A DNA stretch of 64,000 nt from Saccharospirillum alexandrii_A (GTDB lineage: Bacteria; Pseudomonadota; Gammaproteobacteria; Pseudomonadales; Natronospirillaceae), in contig NZ_JBHZRJ010000002.1 in NCBI RefSeq assembly GCF_043641555.1, positions 744,001 to 808,000 of the forward strand, in the 5' to 3' direction. The position numbers were made by a program, and so were the translations under genes. This document shows, piece after piece, positions 28,065 through 37,147 of the stretch (position 1 is the stretch's first letter; each line of letters opens with the position of its first letter). The notes under the pieces were generated by a model. The model saw nothing but the letters and a program-made list of their open reading frames with translations, searched no databases and had not been told where the DNA came from.

Positions 28065-28988
28065 ATGACACAGACACCAGCACCTGCACGAGCGACGTCC
28101 CCTACCCAACCCCATCAACCCATCCCACAGCAAGCCTTCGACTGGTACGACGAGTATGCCCACGGTCTGATCGACCGTCGCACCTTCATGAACCGGCTGA
28201 TGTCGCTTTCGGCCACCGGCATTGCCATGGGCACGCTGACGGCCGCACTGATGCCCAATTACGCCGAAGCCGAGCAGGTGTCATTCAATGACCCGGACAT
28301 CATGGCCACCTATACCAAGTTCCCTTCGCCCCGGGGTCATGGCGAAGGCCAGGGGTATTTGGTGGTGCCCACCAACCTTGAAGGCCAGGCACCGGTCGTG
28401 CTGGTCATTCACGAAAACCGCGGGCTTAACCCCTACATTGAAGATGTGGCCCGGCGTCTGGCCAAAGCGGGTTTTATCGCCTTCGCACCGGATGCACTCT
28501 ACCCGCTCGGCGGTTACCCCGGCAACGACGACGAGGGCCGCAGCATGCAAGGATCGCTGGACTCCGCCAAGATGGAAGCCGACTTTATGGCCGCCGCTGA
28601 CTTTTTGAAGAACCACGAAGCGTCGACCGGTAAGCTCGGTGCGGTGGGCTTTTGCTATGGCGGCTATGTCGTGAACATGCTGGCTGCAAGCATGCCAGAG
28701 CAGTTAAACGCCGGCGTCCCGTTTTACGGTACCCCGGCTGCAACAGACATCCGAGACCAGGTAAAGGCCCCGCTGATGCTGCAATTTGCCGAACTGGACA
28801 ACCGGGTCAACGCAACCTGGCCGGATTATGAAGCCACCCTGAAAGACAATGGTGTCGACTATACCGCTTACATTTACCCAGACACCAACCACGGTTTTCA
28901 CAACGATTCGACCGCCCGTTACGACGAAGCAGCCGCCGAGTTGGCCTGGGAACGGACCCTGGCGTTTTTCAACACCCACCTGGGTTGA
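28065..28988 (+). CDS. Dienelactone hydrolase family protein with Tat-like leader
   Basis: The product has 307 residues. The N-terminus has a twin-arginine motif (DRRTFM, Arg38-Arg39) and a hydrophobic stretch ending PNYAEAE, suggesting folded export by Tat. The alpha/beta hydrolase core has Cys197 as nucleophile (GFCYGG), Asp245 (ELDNRV) and His276 (NHGFHN), the dienelactone hydrolase triad. The ATG at 28065 has GGGAGGAG upstream. It is convergent with azlD, 12 bp apart. The substrate is unknown. Confidence 0.88.
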   Translation: MTQTPAPARATSPTQPHQPIPQQAFDWYDEYAHGLIDRRTFMNRLMSLSATGIAMGTLTAALMPNYAEAEQVSFNDPDIMATYTKFPSPRGHGEGQGYLVVPTNLEGQAPVVLVIHENRGLNPYIEDVARRLAKAGFIAFAPDALYPLGGYPGNDDEGRSMQGSLDSAKMEADFMAAADFLKNHEASTGKLGAVGFCYGGYVVNMLAASMPEQLNAGVPFYGTPAATDIRDQVKAPLMLQFAELDNRVNATWPDYEATLKDNGVDYTAYIYPDTNHGFHNDSTARYDEAAAELAWERTLAFFNTHLG

Positions 28989-29000
28989 ATGACAACAGCG

Positions 29001-29309
29001 TCACATCAGGTACCGCCATCCAGCGGCTACCGAAATGCCGGCCGCGATGGCCGGCATGGGCCGACGCATGACCAGCATGACCATGGCCGTTGCCAGTAAG
29101 GCCATGCGCGCGGCCAAATCACCTTCAACAGCCACCGGTACCAGAACCGCGACCAGGACCGAAGCGGACATGGCGTTAATGAAACTCTCAACGCGGTGAT
29201 TGATCGGTACCACAGCCATGACCAGTACACCGCCAAACCGGGCCAGCAAACTGACTGCCGCCATTAGCGCAATTACGATCAGACCGTTAATTCCATCGGT
29301 AGCCATCAT
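29001..29309 (-). CDS. azlD: Branched-chain amino-acid exporter small subunit AzlD
   Basis: The product is a 102-residue membrane protein with about four helices, typical of AzlD (YgaH-like). It pairs with AzlC to export branched-chain amino acids or analogues. Its ATG overlaps the azlC TGA by four bases (ATGA). The second Met (29306) is an alternative start. Confidence 0.88.
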   Translation of the reverse strand: MMATDGINGLIVIALMAAVSLLARFGGVLVMAVVPINHRVESFINAMSASVLVAVLVPVAVEGDLAARMALLATAMVMLVMRRPMPAIAAGISVAAGWRYLM

Positions 29310-30043
29310 GCGTCTTCCTCCACGGTGCGTGCGCCGGAAGGGCGTTCGAGCCAGAACAGACCGACGAGACCACCACCGACGGCTCCCACCACCACATGGG
29401 TATTGTCGGGTAAAAACCGGTAAGCCACCCACCCGCTGAGTGCCGCAACACACCAGATAAGCACCAGTCGCCAGCTTCTGCGGCCACCAAATACCATGGA
29501 TAACAGAAAGCAGCCCATCACCATGTCCAGACCGAAACGGGCAGGATTGGCAATGAGGTTGCCGAAGGTCATTCCCAGCAAGGTGCCGCCCATCCAGGTC
29601 AGCCAGATGGCAATACCACCACCGACCAACATGCCCAGATTGGGTTTTCCATTCTGACAATCGTTCAGGGTCATCGCCCAGTTGGCATCAGACAACACCA
29701 GCAAAGACCCGTAGCGCTGTATGGGCGGCACCTGTTTCAGCCAGGGGTAAAGGCTGGCACCCATCAGCAAATGCCGGGCATTGATGGCGAAGGTAGTAAT
29801 AAGCAGAGGCACCAGGGGTATTTGCGGCCCCCAGAGTTCCAGAGCAGCAAATTGCGCCGTTCCGGCAAAGACAGCAACACTCATAAAGACGGTTTGCACC
29901 GGTGTCAGCCCGGTTTGAACGGCCGCCAACCCATAAGCGAGACCAAAGACGATGACAAAGAGCGACAACGGCAACAGGCGCCAAAAGCCTTGCCCGATAC
30001 CCGCTAGTGTGAGGCCAGGCATGACAGAGACGGCGGTGGACAT
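29306..30043 (-). CDS. azlC: Branched-chain amino-acid exporter large subunit AzlC
   Basis: The product is a 245-residue polytopic protein with the LPLSLFVIVFGLAYGLAA and FAGTAQFAALELWG stretches of the AzlC/YgaZ family. I chose the ATG at 30043, with GGGAG upstream, over a TTG at 30055. It is coupled to azlD by a four-base overlap. Confidence 0.92.
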   Translation of the reverse strand: MSTAVSVMPGLTLAGIGQGFWRLLPLSLFVIVFGLAYGLAAVQTGLTPVQTVFMSVAVFAGTAQFAALELWGPQIPLVPLLITTFAINARHLLMGASLYPWLKQVPPIQRYGSLLVLSDANWAMTLNDCQNGKPNLGMLVGGGIAIWLTWMGGTLLGMTFGNLIANPARFGLDMVMGCFLLSMVFGGRRSWRLVLIWCVAALSGWVAYRFLPDNTHVVVGAVGGGLVGLFWLERPSGARTVEEDA

Positions 30044-30083
30044 GACAACTCCCAATGGAAAGGATTAATACCGCATTGAACCA

Positions 30084-30105
30084 GCTTGGCCGGGAACGGC
30101 CAAGC
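30084..30105 (-). other. Hairpin between yqgE and azlC
   Basis: GCTTGGCC at 30084-30091 pairs perfectly with GGCCAAGC at 30098-30105 across a 6-base loop. It follows the yqgE stop on the minus strand. There is no U-run, so it is either a weak terminator or an mRNA-end stabiliser. Confidence 0.45.
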
Positions 30106-30155
30106 CTGAAGCGGAACAGGGTTCAAGCTCGATTGTAAAGGATTATGGTCAGACT

Positions 30156-30734
30156 TCAGGCTTGACCACCGCTGTCACTGAGAAAGGTTTTATCAATGCC
30201 CAGCCTGCGCAAAGCCGCGTCGTAGCGGGTTTCCAGCCCTTCTTCAAAGATCAGGGCCAGATCACCCGGCACGGTCAGCCAGGCATTGCCTTTCAACTCC
30301 CCTTCCAGTTGACCCGGCGACCAACCGGAACACCCCAGGCACACCAGATAGTCCTCTGGGCCGGCGCCACGGGCGATGGCCTGCAGAATATCCGGACTGG
30401 TGGTAATGCTCAGGTGACCGTTGTTGACGGTACTGCTCCAGGGACCTTCGTTGGAGCGATGAATGATAAAGCCGTGCTCGGGCATCACCGGTCCGCCCGA
30501 GTACACCGGGCGATCCAGCAAGTCGGCGTTATCGCACTCGATGTCGAGTGATTCAAACACTTCGCCCAGAGTCATGGACGTCAACCGGTTGATCACCAGC
30601 CCCATACAGCCTTCATCGTCATGCTGGAACAGATAGGAAACGGTGCCGGTAAACCAGGGGTCACTCATATCGGGCATGGCCACGATGAACTGATGGCTCA
30701 AACCGGTGTCATTATGAAAGAGGGTGTCCATCAT
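30156..30734 (-). CDS. YqgE/AlgH family protein
   Basis: The product is a 192-residue cytosolic protein with the family opening LSHQFIVAMPDMSDPWFTGT and the MGLVINRLT strand. In Pseudomonas the homologue AlgH was linked to alginate regulation. The molecular function is unsettled. Two adjacent ATGs (30734 and 30731) follow AGGAG; either could start. Its common partner yqgF is not next to it here. Confidence 0.93.
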   Translation of the reverse strand: MMDTLFHNDTGLSHQFIVAMPDMSDPWFTGTVSYLFQHDDEGCMGLVINRLTSMTLGEVFESLDIECDNADLLDRPVYSGGPVMPEHGFIIHRSNEGPWSSTVNNGHLSITTSPDILQAIARGAGPEDYLVCLGCSGWSPGQLEGELKGNAWLTVPGDLALIFEEGLETRYDAALRRLGIDKTFLSDSGGQA

Positions 30735-30810
30735 GGTACTCCTGTTGCGCTGAAACGATCGTCTGACGACTCAAAACCGCCGACCGTTCAGGTCGGGGAT
30801 ACCAACCAGT

Positions 30811-30834
30811 CACCCTGCGTTCAGTCGCAGGGTG
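30811..30834. other. Hairpin between moeB and yqgE
   Basis: CACCCTGCG at 30811-30819 pairs perfectly with CGCAGGGTG at 30826-30834 across a 6-base loop. It lies in the 178-bp gap downstream of moeB and upstream of yqgE. No U-run follows on either strand. Confidence 0.45.
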
Positions 30835-30912
30835 CGGTGGCGGAAGGAAACCTCACATACCCGGTAATGCCTTATAGAATAGTAACTTATTACTGAGCTT
30901 GCACCTGTGTCA

Positions 30913-31680
30913 CTAACGTTGCTGACAAACCGGACAATCTGGCTGACGCTTGAACCGGAACCGCTGCCAGCTAAGATCGGTGGCATCCAGTGTCAGCAGC
31001 GTTCCAACCAGGGGCTCGCCAAACTGTGCCAGTATCTTCAGGGTTTCAACGGCCTGCACTGACCCGACGATACCTACCACGGGCCCCAGAACGCCAGCGG
31101 TGGCGCAGCTGACATCGTCATCCTGACCGTCGGGAAACAGGCAACTGTAGCAGGGGCTGTCCTCACGCCGAAAATCAAAGACACTGAGTTGCCCCGATAA
31201 ACCGATCGCCGCCCCCGATATCAGCGGTATACCAAGAGCCATACAGGCCCGGTTGGCGGCATAACGGCTGCTGAAACTGTCAGTGCCAATAACCACGGCA
31301 TCACAGCCCCGGGCCCAGGCGAGCATGCTGGCCTCATCGAGGTGACTGTCGATCTCAGTAACCTTTACGTCGGGGTTCAGCTCGGCCAGGGTGGCTCGGG
31401 CGCTCGAGGTTTTCTTTTCACCCACGGCCCGGGTGCGGTGCACAATCTGGCGTTGCAGATTGGTTTCATCGACCCGGTCGCCATCGGCAATCAACAGTTC
31501 ACCAACACCTGCCGCGGCAAGATACAACAAGATTGGGCTGCCCAATCCACCAGCGCCAAGCACAAGCACGCGGCTGTTAACAATACGTTGCTGCCCCACG
31601 ATATCCACCTGTGGCAACAGGATGTGGCGGCTGTAACGCAACAATTGGTGATCGGTGAGTTCTTCGGGCGGCTGAGTCAT
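30913..31680 (-). CDS. moeB: MoeB/HesA/ThiF family adenylyltransferase
   Basis: The product is a 255-residue E1-like enzyme that adenylates the C-terminal Gly-Gly of a sulfur carrier such as MoaD in molybdopterin synthesis. GAGGLGSPI (about 41-49) binds ATP. Two CxxC pairs, CYSC and the near-terminal CPVC, form the zinc site. Its frequent neighbours prfA and prmC are absent. A ThiF-like role cannot be excluded. Confidence 0.9.
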   Translation of the reverse strand: MTQPPEELTDHQLLRYSRHILLPQVDIVGQQRIVNSRVLVLGAGGLGSPILLYLAAAGVGELLIADGDRVDETNLQRQIVHRTRAVGEKKTSSARATLAELNPDVKVTEIDSHLDEASMLAWARGCDAVVIGTDSFSSRYAANRACMALGIPLISGAAIGLSGQLSVFDFRREDSPCYSCLFPDGQDDDVSCATAGVLGPVVGIVGSVQAVETLKILAQFGEPLVGTLLTLDATDLSWQRFRFKRQPDCPVCQQR

Positions 31681-31786
31681 GGCAGGGGCCTTGTTAGGCA
31701 GATCAAAACCCGGTTTCTTGCACTGAAACGGGCCAGATCAGCGGGCAACCCTGTCGGTCACCCACTGGCGGTTCAGACTGAGCCGA

Positions 31787-32116
31787 TCAGGCTTCTTCGT
31801 CAGGAACGACTTCATCGATCAGGGTTTTAAGCTCACCCTTCTGGTGCATATCGGTAATGATGTCACAGCCACCAACCAGCTCACCGTTGACCCACAATTG
31901 CGGAAAAGTCGGCCAATTGGCGTATTTTGGCAGTTCGGCACGAATGTCCGGGTTGGACAGTACATCAACATAGGCAAACTTCTTGCCGCAGCTCATCACC
32001 GCCTGCACCGTCTGCGCAGAGAAGCCACACATGGGCTGGTTCGGGTTGCCTTTCATATACAGCAATACCGGGTTGGATTCGATTTGCTCTTTGATGTTCG
32101 CCAGGGTGTCGGTCAT
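31787..32116 (-). CDS. grxD: Monothiol glutaredoxin Grx4
   Basis: The product has 109 residues with CGFS at 30-33, the active site of Fe-S carrier glutaredoxins. Lys22 (MKGNP) and WPTFPQLWVNGELVGG complete the glutathione site. It inserts or stores [2Fe-2S] clusters with BolA partners. Length matches E. coli GrxD (115). Confidence 0.97.
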   Translation of the reverse strand: MTDTLANIKEQIESNPVLLYMKGNPNQPMCGFSAQTVQAVMSCGKKFAYVDVLSNPDIRAELPKYANWPTFPQLWVNGELVGGCDIITDMHQKGELKTLIDEVVPDEEA

Positions 32117-32476
32117 GGTTTCATCCCACAGGTTGCTTCAGATGTCGCTATTGTACGCCAATCCTGTTGAATCGACAGGGGATGACAGTGGCAATAACAG
32201 CTTGCCCTGTTAGTTAGGGTTTAATTGCCTATTTTCAATCGGACACACACTATTTCCAGCCCAAGATGACTCAACGGCGTCCATTTAAGCCAGGTAATAG
32301 CAAGCCATCCGTACCAGGCATCTCGCGTAGTACTCATTCTGACTTCTAAAACCCGCAAGACTTCACTGCATAGGTTGCAGACTGCTCTAATTGCCCTACA
32401 AGGCCTGCTTCAGTAAACTTGATCGTTTTCCCGCTGATGAGCGGGGCCACTAACCCCAGAACGGAGTCACCCACCC
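32117..32476. other. 360-bp grxD/argF divergent gap
   Basis: No gene is seen. It must hold the grxD and argF promoters. A short hairpin (CCCGCT 32430-32435 with AGCGGG 32440-32445, loop GATG) lies in the argF leader about 32 bases before its ATG. No convincing ArgR box was found. Confidence 0.5.
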
Positions 32477-33385
32477 ATGTCCGTCAGGCACTTTTTGACC
32501 CTGAATGATCTCACCCCGGATGAATTGCGGTTCCTGATTCAGCGCTCAGGTGAACTGAAAAGCCTGTTCAAGCGCGGCGACGTGTTCGAACCGCTCAAGA
32601 ACCGGGTGCTGGGCATGATTTTCGAGAAGTCCTCGACGCGGACGCGGGTCTCGTTCGAGGCGGGCATGATGCAACTGGGCGGTGGTGCCATTTTTCTGTC
32701 ACCCCGGGATACCCAGCTTGGGCGGGGCGAACCCATTGAAGACAGCGCCCGGGTGCTGTCGCAAATGGTCGACGCGGTGATGATTCGCACCTTCGAGCAT
32801 GAAAAAATCGAAACCTTTGCCGAGTATTCAACGGTGCCGGTGATTAATGCGCTGACCGATGACTACCACCCCTGCCAGCTGCTGGCCGACATGCAGGCGT
32901 ATCAGGAAGCGCGCGGCTCGATTCAGGGCAAAACCGTTACCTGGATCGGCGATGGCAACAACATGTGCAACTCCTACATCAACGCCGCCATGTTGTACGA
33001 TTTCAAGCTGAACATCGCCTGCCCCGAAGGCTTTGAACCCATGGCTGAACTGCTGACCAAGGCCGGTGACCGGGTAAACATCATGCGCGATCCGGTGGAA
33101 GCAGTGGAAAACTCACATCTGGTCACCACCGATGTATGGGCCAGCATGGGTCAGGAAGAGGAAGCCGACGACCGGATTCGGGTATTTGAATCCCTGCAGG
33201 TCTCCCCGGCGTTGATGGACAAAGCCCACAAAGAGGCTGTCTTTATGCATTGCCTGCCCGCCCACCGCGGCGAGGAAGTCAGCATGGATATGCTCGACGA
33301 TCCGCGTTCTGTGGTCTGGGAACAGGCGGGTAACCGCTTGCATGCGCAGAAAGCGTTGTTGGAATTTTTGCTCTGCAGTGAGTAG
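32477..33385 (+). CDS. argF: Ornithine carbamoyltransferase
   Basis: The product is a 302-residue enzyme that makes citrulline from ornithine and carbamoyl phosphate in arginine synthesis. SSTRTR at 52-57 binds carbamoyl phosphate, and MHCLPAHRGEEV carries the HCLP motif. GGAG precedes the ATG. It is the anabolic type by length and context, with no arginine deiminase genes nearby. A palindromic repeat follows 65 bp downstream. Confidence 0.96.
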   Translation: MSVRHFLTLNDLTPDELRFLIQRSGELKSLFKRGDVFEPLKNRVLGMIFEKSSTRTRVSFEAGMMQLGGGAIFLSPRDTQLGRGEPIEDSARVLSQMVDAVMIRTFEHEKIETFAEYSTVPVINALTDDYHPCQLLADMQAYQEARGSIQGKTVTWIGDGNNMCNSYINAAMLYDFKLNIACPEGFEPMAELLTKAGDRVNIMRDPVEAVENSHLVTTDVWASMGQEEEADDRIRVFESLQVSPALMDKAHKEAVFMHCLPAHRGEEVSMDMLDDPRSVVWEQAGNRLHAQKALLEFLLCSE

Positions 33386-33450
33386 TAACACCGACTTTTC
33401 CATACGATGTAATTTGCCGTATAGGTTTTTCCGAGTTTGCACGAACCTGA

Positions 33451-33564
33451 GCGCCGGAGGGCAGGGATGCTCTTGCGGGGGTATCTGAGGCAGGGATGCC
33501 GAAGTTAAGCTTACATGGGTGTATCTACAGCGCCCCCGCAAGAGTGTCCCTGCCCTCCGGTGCG
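33451..33564. repeat. Nested palindromic intergenic repeat downstream of argF
   Basis: The 32-base arms at 33451-33482 and 33532-33563 are inverted copies with about 28 of 32 matches (core GGAGGGCAGGGA and CTCTTGCGGGGG). Inside is a further GGCAGGGATGCC palindrome at 33490-33501. The CAGGGATG box recalls the CATGGATG boxes of the element at 62227-62325, so both may belong to one dispersed repeat family. It lies between the argF stop and a convergent permease gene and could end both transcripts. Confidence 0.75.
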
Positions 33565-33592
33565 GGCTCATGGCGATACATCCCAAATTGGC

Positions 33593-34474
33593 TCAGGGCG
33601 TCACACTGCCCTGCCGAACTGGCAGTTTGGCCCGCTTGCGTTCCTTCAGGCCAATCAGAATCAGCGGCACCACAATCATGCTCGACCCGATGATGAACCA
33701 GAGATCGGGCGCCTCATCGAAGAACACCCAGCCTCCCAGCAAGGCCCACAGCAAGCCGGTGTATTCCGCGCTGGTGACTTCATTGGCCGCGACCCAGCGG
33801 TAGGCCATCAGCACCGTAAAGTTGTAGCACAGGATGAAAAACGCCGAACCAAAGGCGGTGAACAGAATTGTCCAGTCGAACGGCTCGCTCTCCCACATCA
33901 TTAATAAAAAGGCGGCCGGTAGCATGAGCAGGTGAGTCAGTTGCAGCGTATGCACCATCGACTGACCCCCCGGCAATTTACGAATCAACACGATGTTGAT
34001 CGCCAGTGAACACGCAACCCCAATCGCGCTGAGGCTGCTCCAACTGATTGCTACCGGACGCAAGATAACCAGAATGCCAACAAAGCCGCTGATCACCGCA
34101 AACAGACTCAGCGGCGTCAGCTTTTCATTAAAAAACACCACCGCGATGACCATCACCAGAATGGGCGCTGCATAGAACAGCGCATTCGCCGTGGCGAGTG
34201 GCAGAGTACCCAGCGCCACCACCATGCAGGCAATGCCCATCAGACTGATGTGCGCGCGTATCAGATGCATGCGCCAGCCCGCAAACAACCGTTGACGATC
34301 GATCATCGACATCAGCGGCAACAGGATGGTCATGGCACAAAGGGTACGGACAAAAATGAACTGAAATATCGGGACGTCGCTACCCTGCCACTTGATCAGC
34401 GCATCGGAGACCAGCGCCAGCGCATTGCCGATGACCAGCAACCAGATTGCGCTGTTGATGGTTCTGCCCGGCAT
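33593..34474 (-). CDS. DMT superfamily (EamA) permease
   Basis: The product is a 293-residue inner-membrane protein with about ten helices in two EamA repeats. The start is the ATG at 34474, with GGGAG nine bases upstream. A start at 34564 would add a non-conserved stretch. It ends in a basic tail (LKERKRAKLPVRQ). The substrate is unknown. It is divergent from a LysR regulator, which may control it. Confidence 0.85.
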   Translation of the reverse strand: MPGRTINSAIWLLVIGNALALVSDALIKWQGSDVPIFQFIFVRTLCAMTILLPLMSMIDRQRLFAGWRMHLIRAHISLMGIACMVVALGTLPLATANALFYAAPILVMVIAVVFFNEKLTPLSLFAVISGFVGILVILRPVAISWSSLSAIGVACSLAINIVLIRKLPGGQSMVHTLQLTHLLMLPAAFLLMMWESEPFDWTILFTAFGSAFFILCYNFTVLMAYRWVAANEVTSAEYTGLLWALLGGWVFFDEAPDLWFIIGSSMIVVPLILIGLKERKRAKLPVRQGSVTP

Positions 34475-34630
34475 GACGATACACTCCCGATTGAAAATCC
34501 TGATTACTGAGAACGCGCCAACCGGCCCGATCCCAATCCATGCCAGGAGTCTAGTGCCACTCAAGTATTGAGAAAAATGATATTTTCTTTATGGTATTAG
34601 TATTTTAGATATTAGCCGGATCACCCGCCG

Positions 34631-35587
34631 ATGAAGTTACCTCCCCTGAAAGCTCTGCCCGTTTTCGAAGCTGTAGCCCGGCTTAACAGCTTCAGCCGGG
34701 CGGCCGATGAACTGGCGGTTAGCCAGAGCGCCGTCAGCCATCAAATTCGCCTGCTGGAAAGCTACCTGGGCGAGGATCTGTTTACCCGCCAGGGACGTTA
34801 CCTGGCGCTGACAGAGCCCGGCCGGCACTATCTGGAAGGGGTAACCAATGCCCTGCTGCAGATCGAGCGCGCCAGCGAGCAATTGCAGGGCAAGCCGGAT
34901 ACCCAACTGCGCATGGCCCTGTTCAGCTCGTTCGCCGTTCGCTGGCTCATCCCTAACCTGCCCTACCTGCAACGCCAGCACCCCGAGATCGACCTGCAAC
35001 TGGAAATGATGAACGAGTCGCCGCAGCTGTCAGACCGGGTCGCAGACTGCTTTATCACCCTGCACGACGATCAACGCGGTTTTACCACCGACCTGCTCTA
35101 CACAGAGCGGCTGTTCCCCATTTGCAGCCGGACCTACTGGCAACAGCTGTGCAGTGATCTGTATCAGGAAGGGCTGATTGACACACCGGAACCGGCCACC
35201 ATAGACCCGCTATTGCTGATGCGCTGCCCGCTTCTGTCGACTTACTCCCTCTTCGGAGAGCAGAAAGACGACTGGCGACGCTGGATGGCCGAAGGCGGTT
35301 TAAGCCTGCCAGCAAACGCCCGGTATCAGCACTTCAGTCACATGCTGCTGGCTCTGGAGGCGGCCCGGCACCACCAGGGCCTGGCCCTGACCAACGACTA
35401 CATGTACAACGCCAGTGAAGACCCGGACCTGATTCGCCTGCCCTGCCATACACTGATCACCGGTGACCGCTTCTACTTTGCCTACAAAACCAGCCGCCGG
35501 CAGGAAGCCGGCATTCAGAGGGTGCGCCAGTGGATTCGGCAGCGGGCTGGCAGTACCGGCTTGTTGGATGCGTTTCGGGAAGACTAA
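34631..35587 (+). CDS. LysR family regulator (GcvA-like)
   Basis: The product has 318 residues. The N-terminal winged helix (about 6-64) reads LPVFEAVARLNSFSRAADEL followed by SQSAVSHQIRLLE. The effector domain (about 90-305) is of the GcvA/AmpR type. The divergent gene is a DMT permease 156 bp away, the usual arrangement for a LysR regulator and its target. The signal is unknown. Confidence 0.92.
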   Translation: MKLPPLKALPVFEAVARLNSFSRAADELAVSQSAVSHQIRLLESYLGEDLFTRQGRYLALTEPGRHYLEGVTNALLQIERASEQLQGKPDTQLRMALFSSFAVRWLIPNLPYLQRQHPEIDLQLEMMNESPQLSDRVADCFITLHDDQRGFTTDLLYTERLFPICSRTYWQQLCSDLYQEGLIDTPEPATIDPLLLMRCPLLSTYSLFGEQKDDWRRWMAEGGLSLPANARYQHFSHMLLALEAARHHQGLALTNDYMYNASEDPDLIRLPCHTLITGDRFYFAYKTSRRQEAGIQRVRQWIRQRAGSTGLLDAFRED

Positions 35588-35595
35588 TGTCGCAG

Positions 35596-35635
35596 ACAAA
35601 AAGAAGCCCGCGAAAAGGGGAAGGAAACGCGGGCT
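35596..35635 (-). terminator. Terminator of the reductase operon
   Basis: AGCCCGCG at 35605-35612 pairs with CGCGGGCT at 35628-35635 across a 15-base loop. Read on the minus strand the stem is followed by TCTTTTTG, as expected for the end of the transcript from 37130. The plus-strand LysR gene lacks a matching T-run. Confidence 0.75.
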
Positions 35636-35717
35636 GGGAGCAGTTGGAGCAGGGTCGACTCAGCGGGTAACCCCCGGGACTGCCCCTGCTCTCTTACTCT
35701 GAAGACTGTCTGTTCAC

Positions 35718-37130
35718 TTACTCGGATGTCTGCTTTTCTGCCTTACCAAAACTACGAAAGAAGCTCACCACAGGATGTTTCAAAATGTTATCCAGAAACA
35801 CCTGCTGACTCAGCTGACGCAAGCTATCAGCGTAAGTAGGATAAGGATGGATCACTTTCTGCAATTTGCCAAAATTTAGATTCAGGGTTTTCATGACCTG
35901 TACCTCGGCAATCAGCTCACCGGCCCGTTCGCCTATAATGTGAGCCCCGAGCACTTTGCCCCGCCTGCTGACAATCAGCTTGATCAGGCCGACATCGCCG
36001 GCTTTTGTCTTGGCGCGGTCCAACTTGGCAAAGTCGTAGCGGTAGACGCGAATGCTGTCGCCATGCAGCTCCCGGGCTTCCTGCTCTGTCAGCCCGGCCC
36101 GGGCAAATTCCGGGTCGGTAAAGGTGGCCCAGGCGACATGGCTGTAATCCACCGAGCGGTTGATCGGCAATATGGCGTTCATGGCGGCAATCTTGCCCTG
36201 AAAGTTGGCCATGTGACTGAGCAAATAAGGCCCTGCCACATCACCACAGGCGTAGATGTTTTTAACGCTGGTTTGCAAATGCTGATTGACCTTCACCCCC
36301 TTGTCGACATCAACACCGATGTCTTCCAGGCCCATGCCGTTCACATTGGGTGCCCGGCCAATGGCCACCAGCAAATTGTCCGCTTCCAGGGTACCGGTTT
36401 CGGACCCTTTCTCGGTGTTCAGCCGCACGCCAGCAGATGTTTTTTCAACACCAACCGCCTTGGTGCCCACTTCAAACCGAACCCCTTCGGCCGCCAGGCG
36501 CTGACGAATCAGTGCTGAAAATTCTGGCTCTTCCCGCGACAGTATTTCCGGCATCATCTCTACCAGCGTAACCTGCACGCCCAGCCGGTGCATTGCCTGG
36601 GCCAGCTCCATACCGATAGGCCCGCCCCCCAATACGATAACTGTTTCAGGCAGGGTCGCTTGCTGGAAAAAGTTCTCATTGGTCAGGTAATCGACCTGGT
36701 CCAGCCCCGGTATGGGTGGCACAAAAGGTGAGCTGCCCGTTGCCAGCACAAATTTCTTACCCTCGTAGGTCTTGTCACCCACCTCAATCCGCGTCGGACT
36801 GATAAAACGGGCAAAGCCATTCACATAGTCAGCCCCCGCTTTTTGCAGAACCTCGGGGGTTTCCTCTTCGTAGACATGCTCGCTAACGGCTCGTACTCGC
36901 TCAAGAATGGCGCCAGAATCAACGGTAATGGTCGCGAACTTGCGGGCAATGTGGACCTCTTTGGCCTGATTGATCAGCGCCTTGCTTGGCACACAGCCCG
37001 ACCAGGTGCACTCGCCACCCGGCCGGTCTTTTTCAACAATCAGTACCCGCTTGCCAAAACCCAGGGCAGTAAAAGCCGCCGTCAGGCCACCGGCCCCGCT
37101 GCCGATTACAATCAGATCATAAGGTTTCAT
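35718..37130 (-). CDS. FAD-dependent pyridine nucleotide-disulfide oxidoreductase
   Basis: The product has 470 residues. GSGAGGLTAAF binds FAD, Cys41 and Cys46 (CTWSGC) form the redox disulfide, GGGPIGMELAQ binds NAD(P)H, and the C-terminal HPYPTYADSLR resembles mercuric reductase-like enzymes. It lacks the N-terminal metal domain of mercuric reductase and the lipoyl context of Lpd. I chose the ATG at 37130, since AGTAGG abuts the one at 37136 but spaces well to 37130. It follows the DUF1499 gene in an operon under a two-Cys OhrR-type repressor, which suggests a thiol or peroxide role. Confidence 0.9.
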   Translation of the reverse strand: MKPYDLIVIGSGAGGLTAAFTALGFGKRVLIVEKDRPGGECTWSGCVPSKALINQAKEVHIARKFATITVDSGAILERVRAVSEHVYEEETPEVLQKAGADYVNGFARFISPTRIEVGDKTYEGKKFVLATGSSPFVPPIPGLDQVDYLTNENFFQQATLPETVIVLGGGPIGMELAQAMHRLGVQVTLVEMMPEILSREEPEFSALIRQRLAAEGVRFEVGTKAVGVEKTSAGVRLNTEKGSETGTLEADNLLVAIGRAPNVNGMGLEDIGVDVDKGVKVNQHLQTSVKNIYACGDVAGPYLLSHMANFQGKIAAMNAILPINRSVDYSHVAWATFTDPEFARAGLTEQEARELHGDSIRVYRYDFAKLDRAKTKAGDVGLIKLIVSRRGKVLGAHIIGERAGELIAEVQVMKTLNLNFGKLQKVIHPYPTYADSLRQLSQQVFLDNILKHPVVSFFRSFGKAEKQTSE

Positions 37131-37147
37131 AACCATCCTACTGTCAG

